From: Spirochaetaceae bacterium
GTDB taxonomy: Bacteria; Spirochaetota; Spirochaetia; Treponematales; Treponemataceae
Assembly: GCA_017936345.1 (NCBI GenBank)
Contig: JAGBFT010000092.1
Span: 1 to 51,358, forward strand
DNA length: 51,358 nt
Direction: 5' to 3'
The translations under genes were made by a program, and so were the position numbers. The notes under the pieces were generated by a model. The model was not told the DNA's origin. It did no database searches and worked only from the letters and a program-made list of their open reading frames with translations. Below are positions 15,404 to 23,159 of this stretch, in pieces (the stretch's first letter is position 1; each line of letters begins with the position of its first letter).

Positions 15404-15922
15404 TTAATTTTTTTTGCGCAATACAGTATTAATTACCTCTGCCAGATGCTGGGCAAAGGTACTGATTCCAATTTCAGAATCATCAACTTCTACCAGGTAA
15501 CCTGGTTTTTCTGTTCCTGAATCCAACTGCTTTCTATCCGCTACTTGCACAAGGTTCCATTGAGCCAATTCAATATTTGAAAGAAGATTTGCTTCTCCGG
15601 CAGGAGAATTATTTCTGTCGAAGTAGAGGGTAACGTAGGCAAGATAATCTGCGCTACCATTGATTGCATCTTCCAAAGAAACAATCATACCGTTTTGAGC
15701 CTTTTCTTTGCTATAAATTATGGGTGAATTTGATACGATGTAACCTTGAGAAAACATATAGTCCATAATGCTCTCTTCAATTATCAAAGAGGAATCTGTT
15801 ACATCTTCATTGGCATCATCCATTTGTACAATCTGGACAGATATTGTAGTTGCACTTAGTGGCATTGCAACAAGGCAAAAGAAGAGACAAAGTCCCCACA
15901 TAAGAGGATTTTTCTTAAACAT
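15404..15922 (-). CDS. Exported protein of unknown function, first gene of the SPOR unit
   Basis: 172 residues with a signal peptide (MFKKNPLMWGLCLFFCLVAM, cleavage near ATT at 24-27). The mature part is a small alpha/beta protein (TISVQIVQMDD, IEESIMDYMFSQGYIVSNSP, ADYLAYVTLYFD, WNLVQVADRKQL). The pattern of a paired sensor-like fold with late amphipathic helix recalls periplasmic LpoB/CsgG-like domains, but I do not recognise the family. I chose the ATG at 15922 because GGGGGTGGG precedes it; an upstream TTG at 15952 is unlikely. A 7-bp hairpin (15933-15949) lies just before the ribosome-binding site. Shared transcription with the SPOR gene suggests an envelope role. Confidence 0.7.
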   Translation of the reverse strand: MFKKNPLMWGLCLFFCLVAMPLSATTISVQIVQMDDANEDVTDSSLIIEESIMDYMFSQGYIVSNSPIIYSKEKAQNGMIVSLEDAINGSADYLAYVTLYFDRNNSPAGEANLLSNIELAQWNLVQVADRKQLDSGTEKPGYLVEVDDSEIGISTFAQHLAEVINTVLRKKN

Positions 15923-16092
15923 TCCCACCCCCAGACGATAAAATATCGTCAAAAATATCCCATTTAATGGAGTTTCAAGTGGTTTCCTTACATTTAAAAG
16001 GATACCCTCTTATATATCGACTTTTTTTTTTTATGGATTAGAATTAGTTGTAAAACTCACCATATTTTTCCAAATATTTCATTTAGTTTTCG

Positions 16093-16121
16093 TTGAAGAA
16101 ATGGTTTTTGTGTGCTATAGT
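16093..16121 (+). promoter_or_regulatory. Promoter of the antiterminator-polysaccharide-molybdenum operon
   Basis: TTGAAG (16093-16098), a 17-base spacer and TATAGT (16116-16121) with an extended -10 TG at 16113-16114. The ATG at 16130 starts 9 bases after the -10, so the leader would be 0-2 bases. Confidence 0.75.
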
Positions 16122-16129
16122 CATGTTGT

Positions 16130-16684
16130 ATGAATTATTATGCGGTACAAGTGATGGGTGCTAGAGAGGAGGTTTTTATTGATTGGGTTAACCGCCATCA
16201 AGAGAAATTGTCTGAAAATACCAGATTTTTCTTTCCTCGCCGCAGACTTACCATTCGTAGACAGGGGAGACAGCTCCAAGAATTGTATCCTGTGTTTCCT
16301 GGATATGTATTTGCAGAATCATCGGAATCGGGAGCCTATCTGTATGATCAGGTTCGTCTGGCTCCAAATTTTTGCCGGTTCTTGCCAAGCAATACTAATA
16401 TTCAACCCCTTTGTCAAAAAGATTTAGCTATTTTAATTCACTTTATTGGAAAAAACGATATAGCAGAAAGCTCCAAGGTTTATTTTGATGAGAACGATAG
16501 AATTGTGGTGGTTTCCGGTCCCTTGGCTGGAATGGAAGGAAATATTATCAAGGTGGATAGAAGAAAAAAACGGGCAAAGATAAAGTTGGATTTTGCCAAC
16601 GAAGCCTTTCACCTTGATTTAGCCTTTGACGTAATGGAACGTTCTTCGGTAGAAACTCCCCAAAATGAGCCTCTTCCGAGTTAA
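16130..16684 (+). CDS. NusG-like transcription antitermination factor (LoaP/RfaH type)
   Basis: 184 residues. The N-terminal NGN domain (about 1-110; MNYYAVQVMGAREE, then PRRRL and ELYPVFPGYVFAE) binds RNA polymerase. The C-terminal KOW domain has VVVSGPLAGMEGNIIKVDRRKKRAKI at about 124-149. Specialised NusG paralogues of this kind act on one long operon, usually for polysaccharide or metabolite synthesis, and are typically the first gene, as here. It directly precedes a nucleotide-sugar dehydratase and an aminotransferase. There is no Shine-Dalgarno sequence and the -10 box is 9 bases away, so the message is probably leaderless. The housekeeping nusG should be elsewhere, next to ribosomal-protein genes. 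Confidence 0.9.
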   Translation: MNYYAVQVMGAREEVFIDWVNRHQEKLSENTRFFFPRRRLTIRRQGRQLQELYPVFPGYVFAESSESGAYLYDQVRLAPNFCRFLPSNTNIQPLCQKDLAILIHFIGKNDIAESSKVYFDENDRIVVVSGPLAGMEGNIIKVDRRKKRAKIKLDFANEAFHLDLAFDVMERSSVETPQNEPLPS

Positions 16685-16709
16685 GTAAAGATGTCTGTGG
16701 GAGGTTGTT

Positions 16710-18194
16710 GTGATAGGGCAGACTGGAAAAAAACAATACATCATCGGTGCTGGCTTTGCTGGCCAAATGATTGCAGAGGACATTGCTCGAAAAAAAATAT
16801 TTGGCCGTGTGGTGGCATTCTTGGATGATGATCCAAATTTGATTGGTTCTGAAATTGATGGCATCCCTGTACTGGGTCCTATTGATAAGACTATTCCTAT
16901 TTTAGGTTTTGAAGATGGGGATGAAGCCATTATCGCCATGCCCAGCACCCCCAACGACAGGATTCGTACTGTGTATGATGGCTTGAGAAAGAAGGGTGTC
17001 AGTCGAATTAAAATTTTACCTGCCATCTCCCAAATTGTGGACGGTAATGCCCACTTTATTCAGACGAGGGAAATTGATCCCCTGGACATCTTGGGCCGAA
17101 CCCCGGTAATTATTCCTCTAAAAGAGAGCCTTGCCTATCTTCGTGGAAAGCGTGTTTTAATTACTGGTGCTGGTGGTTCCATAGGTTCTGAGTTGGCACG
17201 GCAACTTTTGTCTGGTGGAGCCCAACGATTGTACCTTTTAGGCCATGGAGAAAATTCTATTTATCTCATTGACCGGGAGCTGCGCACCTTGCAACGGGAA
17301 GGGGTGGGAGAAAAGGCTACCATCGTTCCCATTATTGGGGATTTAAAGGACAGGGAGTATACCCGCTACATTGTGTCAAAGCTCCGTTGTGATGTGATTT
17401 TCCACTGTGCCGCCTATAAACACGTACCCTTGATGGAAGAAAATCCCGTTGCTGTTATAGAAAACAATGTTTTTGGCACAAAAAACCTGTTGGATGCCGC
17501 CTTGGAAAATGGTGTTCATCGGTTTGTCTTGATTTCCACCGACAAGGCTGTTTCTCCCGTGTCAGTGTATGGCGTTTCAAAAATGTTGTGTGAAAAACTG
17601 GTGCTGGATGCCGCCAGACAGGCTCGGGTGCAGGATTCCTTTATGTTTGTCCGCTTTGGGAATGTACTGGGTTCCCGTGGTTCTGTCTTGCCCGTGTTTA
17701 TGGATCAACTTAAAACAGGCTCTGCATTGACGGTAACCCATCCAGAAATGAAACGCTATTTTATGACTATTCCAGAAGCTTGTTCCCTTGTTCTGGAAAC
17801 TGGAGGTGTAGGGCAAAACGGTTCTACCTATCTTTTGGACATGGGAGAGCCTGTAAAAATCCTTGAATTGGCAGAACAGGTAATTCGTTTTTCTGGTTAT
17901 GAACCTTATAAGGATGTAGATATAATTCTCACGGGCTTACGCAAAGGAGAGCGTCTTGATGAGCCTTTGTGGTTGGAAGAAGAGGATCCAACTCCCACAG
18001 AGTATCCCAAAATTTTGCGCTTACGAAGTACTGAGATGGGGGAAAAACTGCAACAACTCATAGATGCAATGGCTCCAGCCTGTGTTTTTGATGCATCCAG
18101 ACCAGAGTTGTACAGAAATGCAGATTATCTGGTACAGTTGCTTTGTGATGAAGTCCCCTCCTTGAAGGAGTTTTATGATGAGCAAAACAAATAA
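16710..18194 (+). CDS. Nucleotide-sugar 4,6-dehydratase (PglF/CapD/WbpM-like), soluble form
   Basis: 494 residues. An N-terminal Rossmann-like CoA-binding fold (YIIGAGFAGQMIAEDI, 10-25) precedes the extended SDR domain, with NAD motif GAGGSIGSE at 153-161, STDKA at 276-280 and Tyr287-x3-Lys291. It is expected to convert UDP-GlcNAc or a similar nucleotide sugar to its 4-keto-6-deoxy form. Membrane homologues carry four N-terminal transmembrane helices, which are absent here. Long homologues usually have Met in place of the catalytic Tyr; this one has Tyr. The start is a GTG with GGGAGG upstream. It overlaps the next gene by 20 bases, and the aminotransferase would act on its product. Confidence 0.88.
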   Translation: MIGQTGKKQYIIGAGFAGQMIAEDIARKKIFGRVVAFLDDDPNLIGSEIDGIPVLGPIDKTIPILGFEDGDEAIIAMPSTPNDRIRTVYDGLRKKGVSRIKILPAISQIVDGNAHFIQTREIDPLDILGRTPVIIPLKESLAYLRGKRVLITGAGGSIGSELARQLLSGGAQRLYLLGHGENSIYLIDRELRTLQREGVGEKATIVPIIGDLKDREYTRYIVSKLRCDVIFHCAAYKHVPLMEENPVAVIENNVFGTKNLLDAALENGVHRFVLISTDKAVSPVSVYGVSKMLCEKLVLDAARQARVQDSFMFVRFGNVLGSRGSVLPVFMDQLKTGSALTVTHPEMKRYFMTIPEACSLVLETGGVGQNGSTYLLDMGEPVKILELAEQVIRFSGYEPYKDVDIILTGLRKGERLDEPLWLEEEDPTPTEYPKILRLRSTEMGEKLQQLIDAMAPACVFDASRPELYRNADYLVQLLCDEVPSLKEFYDEQNK

Positions 18195-19479
18195 TTCCTC
18201 CAGCACCCCACATAGTGACAGCCCTGATTTTGTTCCATTTTCTCTTCCTGCTATTAGTGAGGAAGAAAAGGATGCTGTGCTGCGGGTGCTGGATTCCGGC
18301 TGGCTTACTACTGGAAAAGAAGCGCTTGCCTTTGAGCAGGAGTTTGCTGATTTTGTAGGGGACACACCACAAGACTCCTCCCATAAACCTATGGGAGAAC
18401 TTAAAGCCTTGGCTGTTAATAGTGCCACCAGTGGTTTGCAGTTGGCATATCAGGCTTGCGGTGTAGGCTTGGACTGGATGGAGAATGATTTTTTGTCTGG
18501 TCTCATTGGTGATAGAAAAACCTATTCTAACGCTGGAAAAATTCTTACAACTCCCTATACCTTTGTGTCTACCGCTACCGCCGCCTGTCATCTTGGTGGT
18601 GGGATAGTATATGCTGATGTGGAAAAAGATGGCTATAATATAGACCCTGTTCAGGTGGAACGGCGGCTTTCTGAAGATAGGGATATTCGGGCGGTAGTAC
18701 CCGTGCACATTGCAGGGCTTCCCTGTAATATGGAGGAAATATGTGCCATAGCCGCCAAGTACAATGTGCCTGTTGTGGAGGATGCCGCCCATGCCTTTCC
18801 CTCAAAAACGACAAAGGGTTATGCTGGTACACTTGGCGATATTGGAGTTTACTCCTTCTACGCAACTAAAACCATTACCACTGCAGAAGGTGGTATGGTG
18901 TGTACTAAGAATTCTGAATACCACAAGATTATGGCCACTATGAGAATGCATGGCATAGACCGTCCTGTTTGGAATAGATACACCTCAAAAAAGGCTTCTT
19001 GGGAATACGATGTTGTTGCCCCTGGTTATAAATTTAATTTGCCAGATGTATTGGCAGCCATGGGGAGAATACAGTTGCAAAAGGCTGACTCTCTTTTCCA
19101 TCAAAGGAAGGCCATTGCCCGGCAGTATAACAGGGCCTTTGAGAATTACGACTTTTTGCAACTGCCACCTGATGGAGAGGGAAATGCATGGCATTTGTAC
19201 ATTATTCGTATTGTCCCGGAAAAGCTTTCCATTAGTCGCGATGAGTTTAGTCAAAAACTACAGGAGCAGGGACTGGGAATTTCCATGCACTTTATTCCTC
19301 ACTTCCGTTTGTCCTATCTAAAAAATCATTTTCAACTGGATGCCTCAGACTATCCCAATGCTCAAAAAAGATATGAGACAAGTTTAACTCTTCCCTTCTG
19401 GCCTGGCATGACCCAAGGTATGGTACAAAAAGTAATTGATACAGTTATAAATTTGGGGCGGAAGTACTATGTGTGCTAA
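18175..19479 (+). CDS. DegT/DnrJ/EryC1/StrS-family sugar aminotransferase
   Basis: PLP-dependent enzyme that aminates 4-keto (or 3-keto) nucleotide sugars. It has the family opening LPAISEEEKDAVLRVLDSGWLTTG, NSATSGLQLAY for cofactor phosphate, VEDAAHAFPS at 201-210 and the Schiff-base lysine in FYATKTITTAEGG (Lys232). At 434 residues it is longer than usual (about 380) because of two inserts (about 62-77 and 99-121) flanking the NSATSG strand. With the upstream dehydratase it should yield a UDP-4-amino-4,6-dideoxy sugar, as in PglF/PglE. AAGGAG precedes the ATG. It overlaps the next gene by 11 bases. Confidence 0.88.
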   Translation: MMSKTNNSSSTPHSDSPDFVPFSLPAISEEEKDAVLRVLDSGWLTTGKEALAFEQEFADFVGDTPQDSSHKPMGELKALAVNSATSGLQLAYQACGVGLDWMENDFLSGLIGDRKTYSNAGKILTTPYTFVSTATAACHLGGGIVYADVEKDGYNIDPVQVERRLSEDRDIRAVVPVHIAGLPCNMEEICAIAAKYNVPVVEDAAHAFPSKTTKGYAGTLGDIGVYSFYATKTITTAEGGMVCTKNSEYHKIMATMRMHGIDRPVWNRYTSKKASWEYDVVAPGYKFNLPDVLAAMGRIQLQKADSLFHQRKAIARQYNRAFENYDFLQLPPDGEGNAWHLYIIRIVPEKLSISRDEFSQKLQEQGLGISMHFIPHFRLSYLKNHFQLDASDYPNAQKRYETSLTLPFWPGMTQGMVQKVIDTVINLGRKYYVC

Positions 19480-21571
19480 AAGAAGAACTTCTAAAAAGCA
19501 ATTGGTAGATTTTGCCTCATCCTTTTTTTCTGATTTGCGTCTGGATAATATGGTGTATGGAGTGCTTATTCGTAGCCCCCTTTCTAGGGGTAAGATACGT
19601 TCAATAACTCATCCCCAGCTCCCTGAAGACTATTTTTTATATACCGCAAAGGATATTCCTGGCTCAAAGACTGTGTCCATTCTTGGCACTGATATTCCTC
19701 TTCTGGCTCAAGAAGAAGTTTCCTATCAAGGTGAACCCCTGGCAATTTTAGTTGGTCCGGATAAACTTCGTGTACAACAGTACAAAAAAGAAGTCAGCAT
19801 TCATTTTTATCGGGAAGAAGGAGACCTTTCTGCCACAGATATGTCGGAAAGTCAAGATATTATTACCCATAGGATTATCTCAGGAGGTGATGATGCAGAG
19901 CTTCTTTTTGCTGAGGCGGATATTCAAGTGGAGGGCAGCTATTCCAGTAATTGTCATTCTTCCTATTGTGGAGAATCTGTAGGTGGTTTGGCACTGTACA
20001 AAAATGATACCCTAGTTTTATATGCTCCAGTTCAGTGGTTTAGTCAGGTCCGGTGTTCCATTGCAGCCGGGTTGGGTATTTCTCCAGAACAAGTTGAAAT
20101 ACGAAAAACCTTGGTAGCCGGTGGAGGTAGTGCTTCCCATTGGTATTCAGCCATACTCTTTGCCCAAGTGGCTATAGCAACCTACCTTTGCGGTAAACCT
20201 GTAAAAATGCTGTTCACCAAAGAAGAGCAGGGCTTGTATTACGAACGACCAACTCCCGTTGTAGTGAGTTATAGAAGTTCCATTGCCCCAGACGGAAAAA
20301 TTCTTGCAATGATTGTATCCATCATTGTAGATACTGGAATATATAATCCGTTTATTCAAGAACTGATAGATAGCATGGTTGTGGCTGCCGTTGGTGTGTA
20401 CAATCCACCAGTATACAAAATCGAAGCCTATGCGGTTCGTTCCCAAACTCCTCCCACAGTTTTAACCCTGCAAAGGATAGACTCTCAAATTTTCTTTGCT
20501 TTGGAGTCCCATCTCCATGAAATTGCACGCAAAGTGGGAAGGATGCCCCATGATGTGAGATTATTGAACCATGTCAGTCATCCAATCTCTCCCTATAAGT
20601 TTAATTTCACCTATTTGGAAAGAGTTGTTAACCTTGTTGTAGAAAAAAGCAGCTTTCAGAGAAAGTACTGGTCTTATAATCTTTCTCAGAATGATTCAAT
20701 TGAAAAAAAATTGTCCAGCCCAGTATCTCTTAGAGGAATTGGAATTTCTTGTGCTTTTGAGGGTAGTGGTTTTTTTGGTGCAATTAGATATATTAGTGAT
20801 TTGACCATGAAATTAACCTTAGAAAAGGACGGAACAGTGATTATTCACTCCTATCCTCCATCTCCATCAGTGCAAGGTATTTGGACAAAAATTGTTTCTA
20901 AGGAATTAGACGTGGAGGAAAGAAATATTCGCATTGATGGGAACTTCCCTGTGGATTCAGAACCCTTGTATCCCGCTGGATTTTTTGGAAATGTGGGACT
21001 AACAACCCAACTTTTGAGAAAGGCCTGTGCCGCAATTCAAAAAAAACGATTTCAGCAGCCCCTTCCTATCCATGTTTCTAGGGGACTTACCAGTACCCAA
21101 AAGAAGCAGTGGAACCAAGAAAACTTTTGCGGTGAGCCATTTTTTTCCACAGCAACAGGTTCCGCTGTAGTTGAAGTGGAATTGGACCCTTACACCTATA
21201 GAACTATTATTAGAGGAATCTGGATTGCAATAGAGGGAGGGGAAATTCTTGATAGAGAAAGAGCCCTTGCCACCATTAAATCTGCTGTGCGAAAAAGTGT
21301 TTGTGAGCTTGTCAACTGGGAAGAAATGGATGTGAATGATATTTATATTGAACTCCTTTCGGGCAGTAAGGAGCCAAAGCAGTTGGGTGGCCTTGTGTAT
21401 TCTTTGCTACCTTCTGCAATTTCATCAGCAATTTCTTCTGCCTATAATACGGAGATTTTAAGTATTCCCTTGCAAAACAATTATGTATATCAAGCCTTTT
21501 CTAAAAAAGAGGCAGATAGTCCATCTCTTGATTCCGAACCCACTGTACCAGCAGCGGAGGACTTGCAATGA
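19469..21571 (+). CDS. Molybdenum hydroxylase large subunit (xanthine dehydrogenase family), divergent
   Basis: 700 residues resembling the Mo-binding subunit of xanthine dehydrogenase/CO dehydrogenase-type enzymes. The N-terminal ald_xan_dh domain has LRLDNMVYGVLIRSPLSRGKI and VSYQGEPLAILVG; the rest matches the large C-terminal molybdopterin domains (KPVKMLFTKEEQ, CAFEGSGFFGA, KEPKQLGG). The usual cofactor-contact motif GGGFGGK reads GGGSASH here (about residues 218-224). A Glu (KEPKQ) sits where the catalytic GE is expected. Some cofactor or substrate change, or loss of activity, is likely. The ATG overlaps the aminotransferase end and GGGGCGG is upstream. FeS and FAD subunits follow. Confidence 0.82.
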   Translation: MCAKRRTSKKQLVDFASSFFSDLRLDNMVYGVLIRSPLSRGKIRSITHPQLPEDYFLYTAKDIPGSKTVSILGTDIPLLAQEEVSYQGEPLAILVGPDKLRVQQYKKEVSIHFYREEGDLSATDMSESQDIITHRIISGGDDAELLFAEADIQVEGSYSSNCHSSYCGESVGGLALYKNDTLVLYAPVQWFSQVRCSIAAGLGISPEQVEIRKTLVAGGGSASHWYSAILFAQVAIATYLCGKPVKMLFTKEEQGLYYERPTPVVVSYRSSIAPDGKILAMIVSIIVDTGIYNPFIQELIDSMVVAAVGVYNPPVYKIEAYAVRSQTPPTVLTLQRIDSQIFFALESHLHEIARKVGRMPHDVRLLNHVSHPISPYKFNFTYLERVVNLVVEKSSFQRKYWSYNLSQNDSIEKKLSSPVSLRGIGISCAFEGSGFFGAIRYISDLTMKLTLEKDGTVIIHSYPPSPSVQGIWTKIVSKELDVEERNIRIDGNFPVDSEPLYPAGFFGNVGLTTQLLRKACAAIQKKRFQQPLPIHVSRGLTSTQKKQWNQENFCGEPFFSTATGSAVVEVELDPYTYRTIIRGIWIAIEGGEILDRERALATIKSAVRKSVCELVNWEEMDVNDIYIELLSGSKEPKQLGGLVYSLLPSAISSAISSAYNTEILSIPLQNNYVYQAFSKKEADSPSLDSEPTVPAAEDLQ

Positions 21572-22101
21572 AAGTTCCCATTAAATTGAATGATAATGAA
21601 CTTGTGCTAGAAGCCGACCCTTCTATGACCCTGTTAGATGTTTTACGTCGTGAAGGTTTTATTTCTCCAAAATTAGGGTGTTCCCGTGGCAGTTGTGGGG
21701 CATGTACTGTTTTATTGGATGGAAAGGCAATTCCAACCTGTATTGTACCTCTGGTTGTAGCTAGGGATGCCACCATAGTTACCTTGGAGTATTTTTCAAA
21801 AACCAAGGAACACGAGTTGATTATGGAGGCATTTGCCAAAGCAGGAATACAGCTTTGTGGTTTTTGCAACTCAGGAAAAATTCTTGGAGCTTATAGTCTC
21901 ATTACAACCCATCCGAGACCATCTCGACAGCTGATTTACGATATGGTTCGTCATTTTGATTGCAGCTGCACAGAGCAAGATAGTTTGATTCAGGGAATTT
22001 TATATGCTTCTGTAGCCCTCCAAAACCATGCCAACAATTGGCAGGTTAGAGAAAATAAAAATAACAGGAATAGTAGAAATGGAAGAAAAGGAAAAAATTA
22101 A
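21568..22101 (+). CDS. Molybdenum hydroxylase small subunit, two [2Fe-2S] clusters
   Basis: 177 residues. The plant-type ferredoxin cluster ligands lie in GCSRGSCGACTVLLDGKAIPTC, about residues 32-53. The second cluster has Cys-Gly-x-Cys (CGFC) and, 31 residues later, Cys-Ser-Cys (FDCSC), the correct spacing for the molybdenum hydroxylase family. It passes electrons from the Mo site to FAD. The ATG overlaps the large-subunit stop by four bases (ATGA), so translation is coupled. A basic Asn/Arg/Lys tail at the C terminus (ENKNNRNSRNGRKGKN) is unusual and overlaps the start of the FAD gene. Confidence 0.92.
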   Translation: MKVPIKLNDNELVLEADPSMTLLDVLRREGFISPKLGCSRGSCGACTVLLDGKAIPTCIVPLVVARDATIVTLEYFSKTKEHELIMEAFAKAGIQLCGFCNSGKILGAYSLITTHPRPSRQLIYDMVRHFDCSCTEQDSLIQGILYASVALQNHANNWQVRENKNNRNSRNGRKGKN

Positions 22102-22990
22102 AGATGTCTATTTTGGTACAAGTCTTGACAATGTTCTCTATCAACTGAAAAACAAGTCAAATTTGAAGATTTGTGGTGGTTGTACTCTCCTTAAAGAATT
22201 ACCACCTGTTTCTTTTATTATAAGAAATATTCCAGATTTTACCTTTATTGAAAAAAGAGAGCGCTACATAGAAATTGGTTCTGGAGTATCCCTAGCCACC
22301 ATTATGGAATTAGGAGAAAAGCACCTTCCACCAATTTTTTATCAAGCTCTAAACTCTATCGCAACTCCCTTGGTACGAAATATCGCTACTCTGGGGGGAA
22401 ACCTCTGTGGAGAAACTGTCCGAGGCACACTTTTTGCACCACTTTTGGCCATGGATTCTATCTTGGAATTTAGAAATCGCTCTGAAGTGCTTTCCCTGCC
22501 CATGTATCAGTTTACTGGAACTCCCCCTGGCAGTGTTCTTACAAAGGTACGTATTCCTTTGCATGACTGGGATTTATCCTTGTTTCATCGTGTAGGTCCT
22601 TCTTGGACTTTAAACGAAAATTGTGGCTCTTATGCTTTTTTGGCAAGTATTCAAAAGGAAACACTTCTGAATCTTAGAATTGCTTTTTGTGGTGTGATAC
22701 GATTACGAAGCCGTGAGTTGGAGAATAAGCTTATTGGAACAAAATTGCCTCTTTCTCCTCGTGAAATAGAGGGGATGCTGGAGGCTGCTGGAGAAGATTT
22801 TAATCAGCAGGTAAACTCATACCATTCTGAGGTAAATCCTCAAAATGAGGACCAAAAGAATGAATTACATCGTGATTGCAGCACCCTAGGTGACCATCTT
22901 TCTTTTTGTAGGACTTCTTCTGTAGATTTCCCATTTCTTAAGGCTCGTTTTCTGGGCTTATTACAAGAATCTCTTAATCATTTAACTTGA
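22079..22990 (+). CDS. Molybdenum hydroxylase FAD-binding medium subunit
   Basis: 303 residues with a PCMH-type FAD-binding domain. ICGGCTLL stands where the FAD-phosphate loop is expected. RNIATLGGNLC (conserved second FAD loop, I-x-T-x-GGN) is followed by PLLAMDSILEFR, and a C-terminal CO-dehydrogenase flavoprotein-like domain is present. It completes the three-subunit set. I chose the ATG at 22079 (AGGA upstream); an in-frame ATG at 22028 is possible. The segment after about residue 235 (YHSEVNPQNEDQKNELHRDC) looks like a low-complexity insert. No maturation gene (xdhC, moco synthesis) is in view. Confidence 0.87.
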   Translation: MEEKEKIKDVYFGTSLDNVLYQLKNKSNLKICGGCTLLKELPPVSFIIRNIPDFTFIEKRERYIEIGSGVSLATIMELGEKHLPPIFYQALNSIATPLVRNIATLGGNLCGETVRGTLFAPLLAMDSILEFRNRSEVLSLPMYQFTGTPPGSVLTKVRIPLHDWDLSLFHRVGPSWTLNENCGSYAFLASIQKETLLNLRIAFCGVIRLRSRELENKLIGTKLPLSPREIEGMLEAAGEDFNQQVNSYHSEVNPQNEDQKNELHRDCSTLGDHLSFCRTSSVDFPFLKARFLGLLQESLNHLT

Positions 22991-23037
22991 TTTTAAGTTA
23001 CTTCACCTATGATTCTTTTATTCCGAAAATCCAGTGC

Positions 23038-23117
23038 AAAAAAAAAGACCGGCTGTCGCCGGCCATGCCATCAGGCATTCGGATGTGCAATGGGTGGGAG
23101 GGGATTTGCACATCCGA
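23038..23117 (-). ncRNA. Structured 3' region: three hairpins ending in a terminator; candidate sRNA
   Basis: Read on the minus strand after the gene ending at 23160. Hairpin 1 has an 11-bp perfect stem (23116-23106 with 23090-23080) and a 15-base pyrimidine-rich loop with UCCCC and UCCC motifs. Hairpin 2 is ATGCC/GGCAT (23078-23065). Hairpin 3 has a GC-rich 5-bp stem (23062-23049) followed by nine U residues, a Rho-independent terminator. The C-rich loop could pair with Shine-Dalgarno sequences. The terminator is well supported; an independent RNA is inference. Confidence 0.5.
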
Positions 23118-23159
23118 TACTTGATTATCGGGTTGAATGTCAAAAATCTTTAGGATAAA

